Shown: in pieces, positions 5,972-7,050 of the stretch
Layout: every line of letters starts with the position of its first letter
Position numbering within the stretch: the first letter of the stretch is position 1
From: JBBAFM01 sp041655415
GTDB taxonomy: Bacteria > Bacillota > Clostridia > Peptostreptococcales > JAAYPU01
Direction of reading: 5' to 3'
Assembly (NCBI GenBank): GCA_964429195.1
Contig: CAYSBC010000078.1
Span: 1 to 7,050, forward strand
DNA length: 7,050 nt
The notes under the pieces: model-generated
What the model saw: only the letters and a program-made list of their open reading frames with translations
Told to the model about the DNA's origin: nothing
Database searches by the model: none
Made by a program: the position numbers and the translations under genes

Positions 5972-6085
5972 ATGTATTTTGGCAGAGATGGCATGAAAAC
6001 TAAGACTATCGTCATCATAACCTTGATTGGAATTGCTGCGTTCTATGTACTCAATTGGCTTTTATCATTTACAATTCCTAAATAA
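5972..6085 (+). CDS. Small single-span membrane protein, 37 residues
   Basis: A short gene with unusually complete signals: a consensus-spaced promoter, then GGGAAGGTGA (5957-5966) as ribosome binding site, then the ATG. The protein has a short basic N-terminus (R5, K9, K11) and one hydrophobic segment from about residue 12 to 34 (including TIVIITLIGIAAFYVLNWLL), ending in FTIPK. The charge pattern suggests the N-terminus faces the cytoplasm. I do not recognise it. Small membrane proteins of this type can act as regulators or subunits of larger membrane complexes, but nothing here says which. An in-frame ATG at residue 8 (5993) has no good ribosome binding site. The stop codon lies nine bases from that of the convergent UbiA-like gene, with no terminator between them. 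It is divergent from prfC. Confidence 0.75.
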   Translation: MYFGRDGMKTKTIVIITLIGIAAFYVLNWLLSFTIPK

Positions 6086-6094
6086 TAGGCATTT

Positions 6095-6946
6095 TTAATA
6101 GATAAAGAATACGAGGGATAGGGCATAAAAGAGGACAAGGGCTAATAGGGATTTGTCGGAGTAGAGGATTTCAACAGGATCCTCTGATAAACTTTTCTCC
6201 ATCGATAGGTTATACTTCATCGATACAATCATGACTAGGGGGATAGTCCATATGAGCTTAGAATCGATGTCCTGGTAACTTAAGACCCATAAGGAATAGA
6301 AGACTATGCTGATAGTCAGGAACATGTGCATATGATTTTCAAGAAATTCAATGGAATAAGCATTCAATACCGCTCTTGCCGATATGGAATGCTTTTTTAA
6401 TTCATTTCTTCTCTTAGTCAAGACTAAATAAAAGGACATACTGATAACACACATATAAAGCCACCCGGAAATGGAGACATTGGCTAATTGTCCTCCGATT
6501 AGAACTCTTAATAAAAAACCAGAAGCTAAAATAGTAATATCCCACAAAGGGAGATGCTTCAATTTAAAAGAGTAAAGCAGATTTAGCAAAAAATAAGCAG
6601 CCATTAAAAGCACGATAGACAGACGATTGACATGAATTCCCCCAAAAAGGACTGCAAGGGATAAAAAGATGAAGGCCATGGCTATGTATAGGGCTTTATG
6701 CATGGATACAGCTCCTGATGCAAGGGGGCGATTTTTTTTATCGGGATGATTCCGGTCTGAATCTAAATCTTTAATATCATTTATAATATAAATCACAGAG
6801 GATAAAAGGCAAAAAGATAAAGCTCCAATGAGAGTAGGGATTAAGGAGGCAGGATTAGTCAGATTCCGACTGAAAGTAAGAGGTAAAAAGATTAATATAT
6901 TTTTTATATAGTGTTTTACCCGTAGTAGCTTTAAATAGACAACCAT
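6095..6946 (-). CDS. UbiA-family transferase, decaprenyl-phosphate phosphoribosyltransferase-like
   Basis: This 283-residue integral membrane protein belongs to the UbiA superfamily, with about eight or nine hydrophobic spans. The first Asp-rich motif is N56-D57-IK-D60-LDS-D64, followed by RNHPDKKNRPLASG (65-78), the usual cytoplasmic loop for binding the metal-diphosphate substrate. The second region is YSFKLKHLPLWDITI (125-139), with D136. TKRRNEL (177-183) and EDPVEILYSDKSLL (255-268) recall the subgroup of mycobacterial Rv3806c, which transfers phosphoribose from PRPP to decaprenyl phosphate. I infer a polyprenyl-phosphate phosphoribosyltransferase, but a prenyltransferase with another acceptor is possible. 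ATG 6946 has GGGAGGT (6960-6954) seven bases upstream, and this site overlaps the stop codon of the preceding gene, so translation of the two is probably coupled. The promoter lies outside the window. Confidence 0.85.
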   Translation of the reverse strand: MVVYLKLLRVKHYIKNILIFLPLTFSRNLTNPASLIPTLIGALSFCLLSSVIYIINDIKDLDSDRNHPDKKNRPLASGAVSMHKALYIAMAFIFLSLAVLFGGIHVNRLSIVLLMAAYFLLNLLYSFKLKHLPLWDITILASGFLLRVLIGGQLANVSISGWLYMCVISMSFYLVLTKRRNELKKHSISARAVLNAYSIEFLENHMHMFLTISIVFYSLWVLSYQDIDSKLIWTIPLVMIVSMKYNLSMEKSLSEDPVEILYSDKSLLALVLFYALSLVFFIY

Positions 6947-6951
6947 AACCT

Positions 6952-7050
6952 TTACCTCCCAGGAAAGATGACTTCACTAAAACCAAAAAAATTATTTGGA
7001 AGCCCAACCAAATAGACATCCTCTCGCTCAACCTCTTGGAATTCTATCCT
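6952..7050 (-). CDS. C-terminal end of a gene upstream of the UbiA-like gene
   Basis: On the minus strand one frame is open from the window edge through 32 codons to a TAA at 6954-6952; the other two frames are closed early. The visible tail includes EREDVYLVGLPNNFFGFSEV and ends in FPGR. I do not recognise it. Its stop codon lies within the ribosome binding site of the UbiA-like gene, five bases before that gene's ATG, which is strong evidence for a real cotranscribed gene. Its product may share a pathway with the UbiA-like enzyme. Confidence 0.65.
   Translation of the reverse strand, partial: RIEFQEVEREDVYLVGLPNNFFGFSEVIFPGR

Overview
The window looks like low-GC, endospore-forming Firmicutes DNA, most likely from an anaerobic clostridium. 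The evidence is an alpha/beta-type small acid-soluble spore protein (SASP), a DUF4364 protein (a family I associate mainly with Clostridia), strong GGAGG-type ribosome binding sites, AT-rich intergenic DNA and a lipoprotein-type polysaccharide deacetylase. I cannot name the genus. A run of exactly 100 Ns (3884-3983) shows that this is a scaffold from a draft assembly.

Layout, left to right. (1) 1-528: the 3' part of an unrecognised gene whose frame is open to the window edge. (2) 659-1600: a cytoplasmic YVTN/YncE-like beta-propeller. It converges on, and overlaps by 8 bp, a DUF4364 gene on the minus strand (1593-2117), which has its own extended -10 promoter. (3) 2228-2434, minus: a SASP gene closed by a strong hairpin terminator. 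It diverges from (4) 2675-3760, a NodB-type polysaccharide deacetylase lipoprotein. (5) 3761-4198: no convincing gene. It holds two hairpins, the N gap, a 127-bp element bounded by 25-bp inverted repeats, and a GC-rich hairpin. (6) 4199-5794, minus: prfC, peptide chain release factor 3. (7) 5862-5933: two well-formed back-to-back sigma-A promoters. One drives prfC leftward; the other drives a 37-codon single-span membrane protein (5972-6085) rightward. (8) 6095-6946, minus: a UbiA-superfamily membrane transferase resembling decaprenyl-phosphate phosphoribosyltransferase. It lies 5 nt behind the 3' end of another gene that runs off the right edge (6952-7050), so the two are an operon.

The genes do not form one obvious pathway. 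Two themes recur: spore or envelope biology (SASP, deacetylase lipoprotein, polyprenyl-phosphate transferase, small membrane protein) and housekeeping translation (RF3). The least explained parts are the 3761-4198 intergenic block around the assembly gap, the small membrane ORF with its own strong promoter, and the ring of polar residues at matching positions in the beta-propeller. I see no clear new defence or mobile system, and no tRNA, rRNA or CRISPR array.
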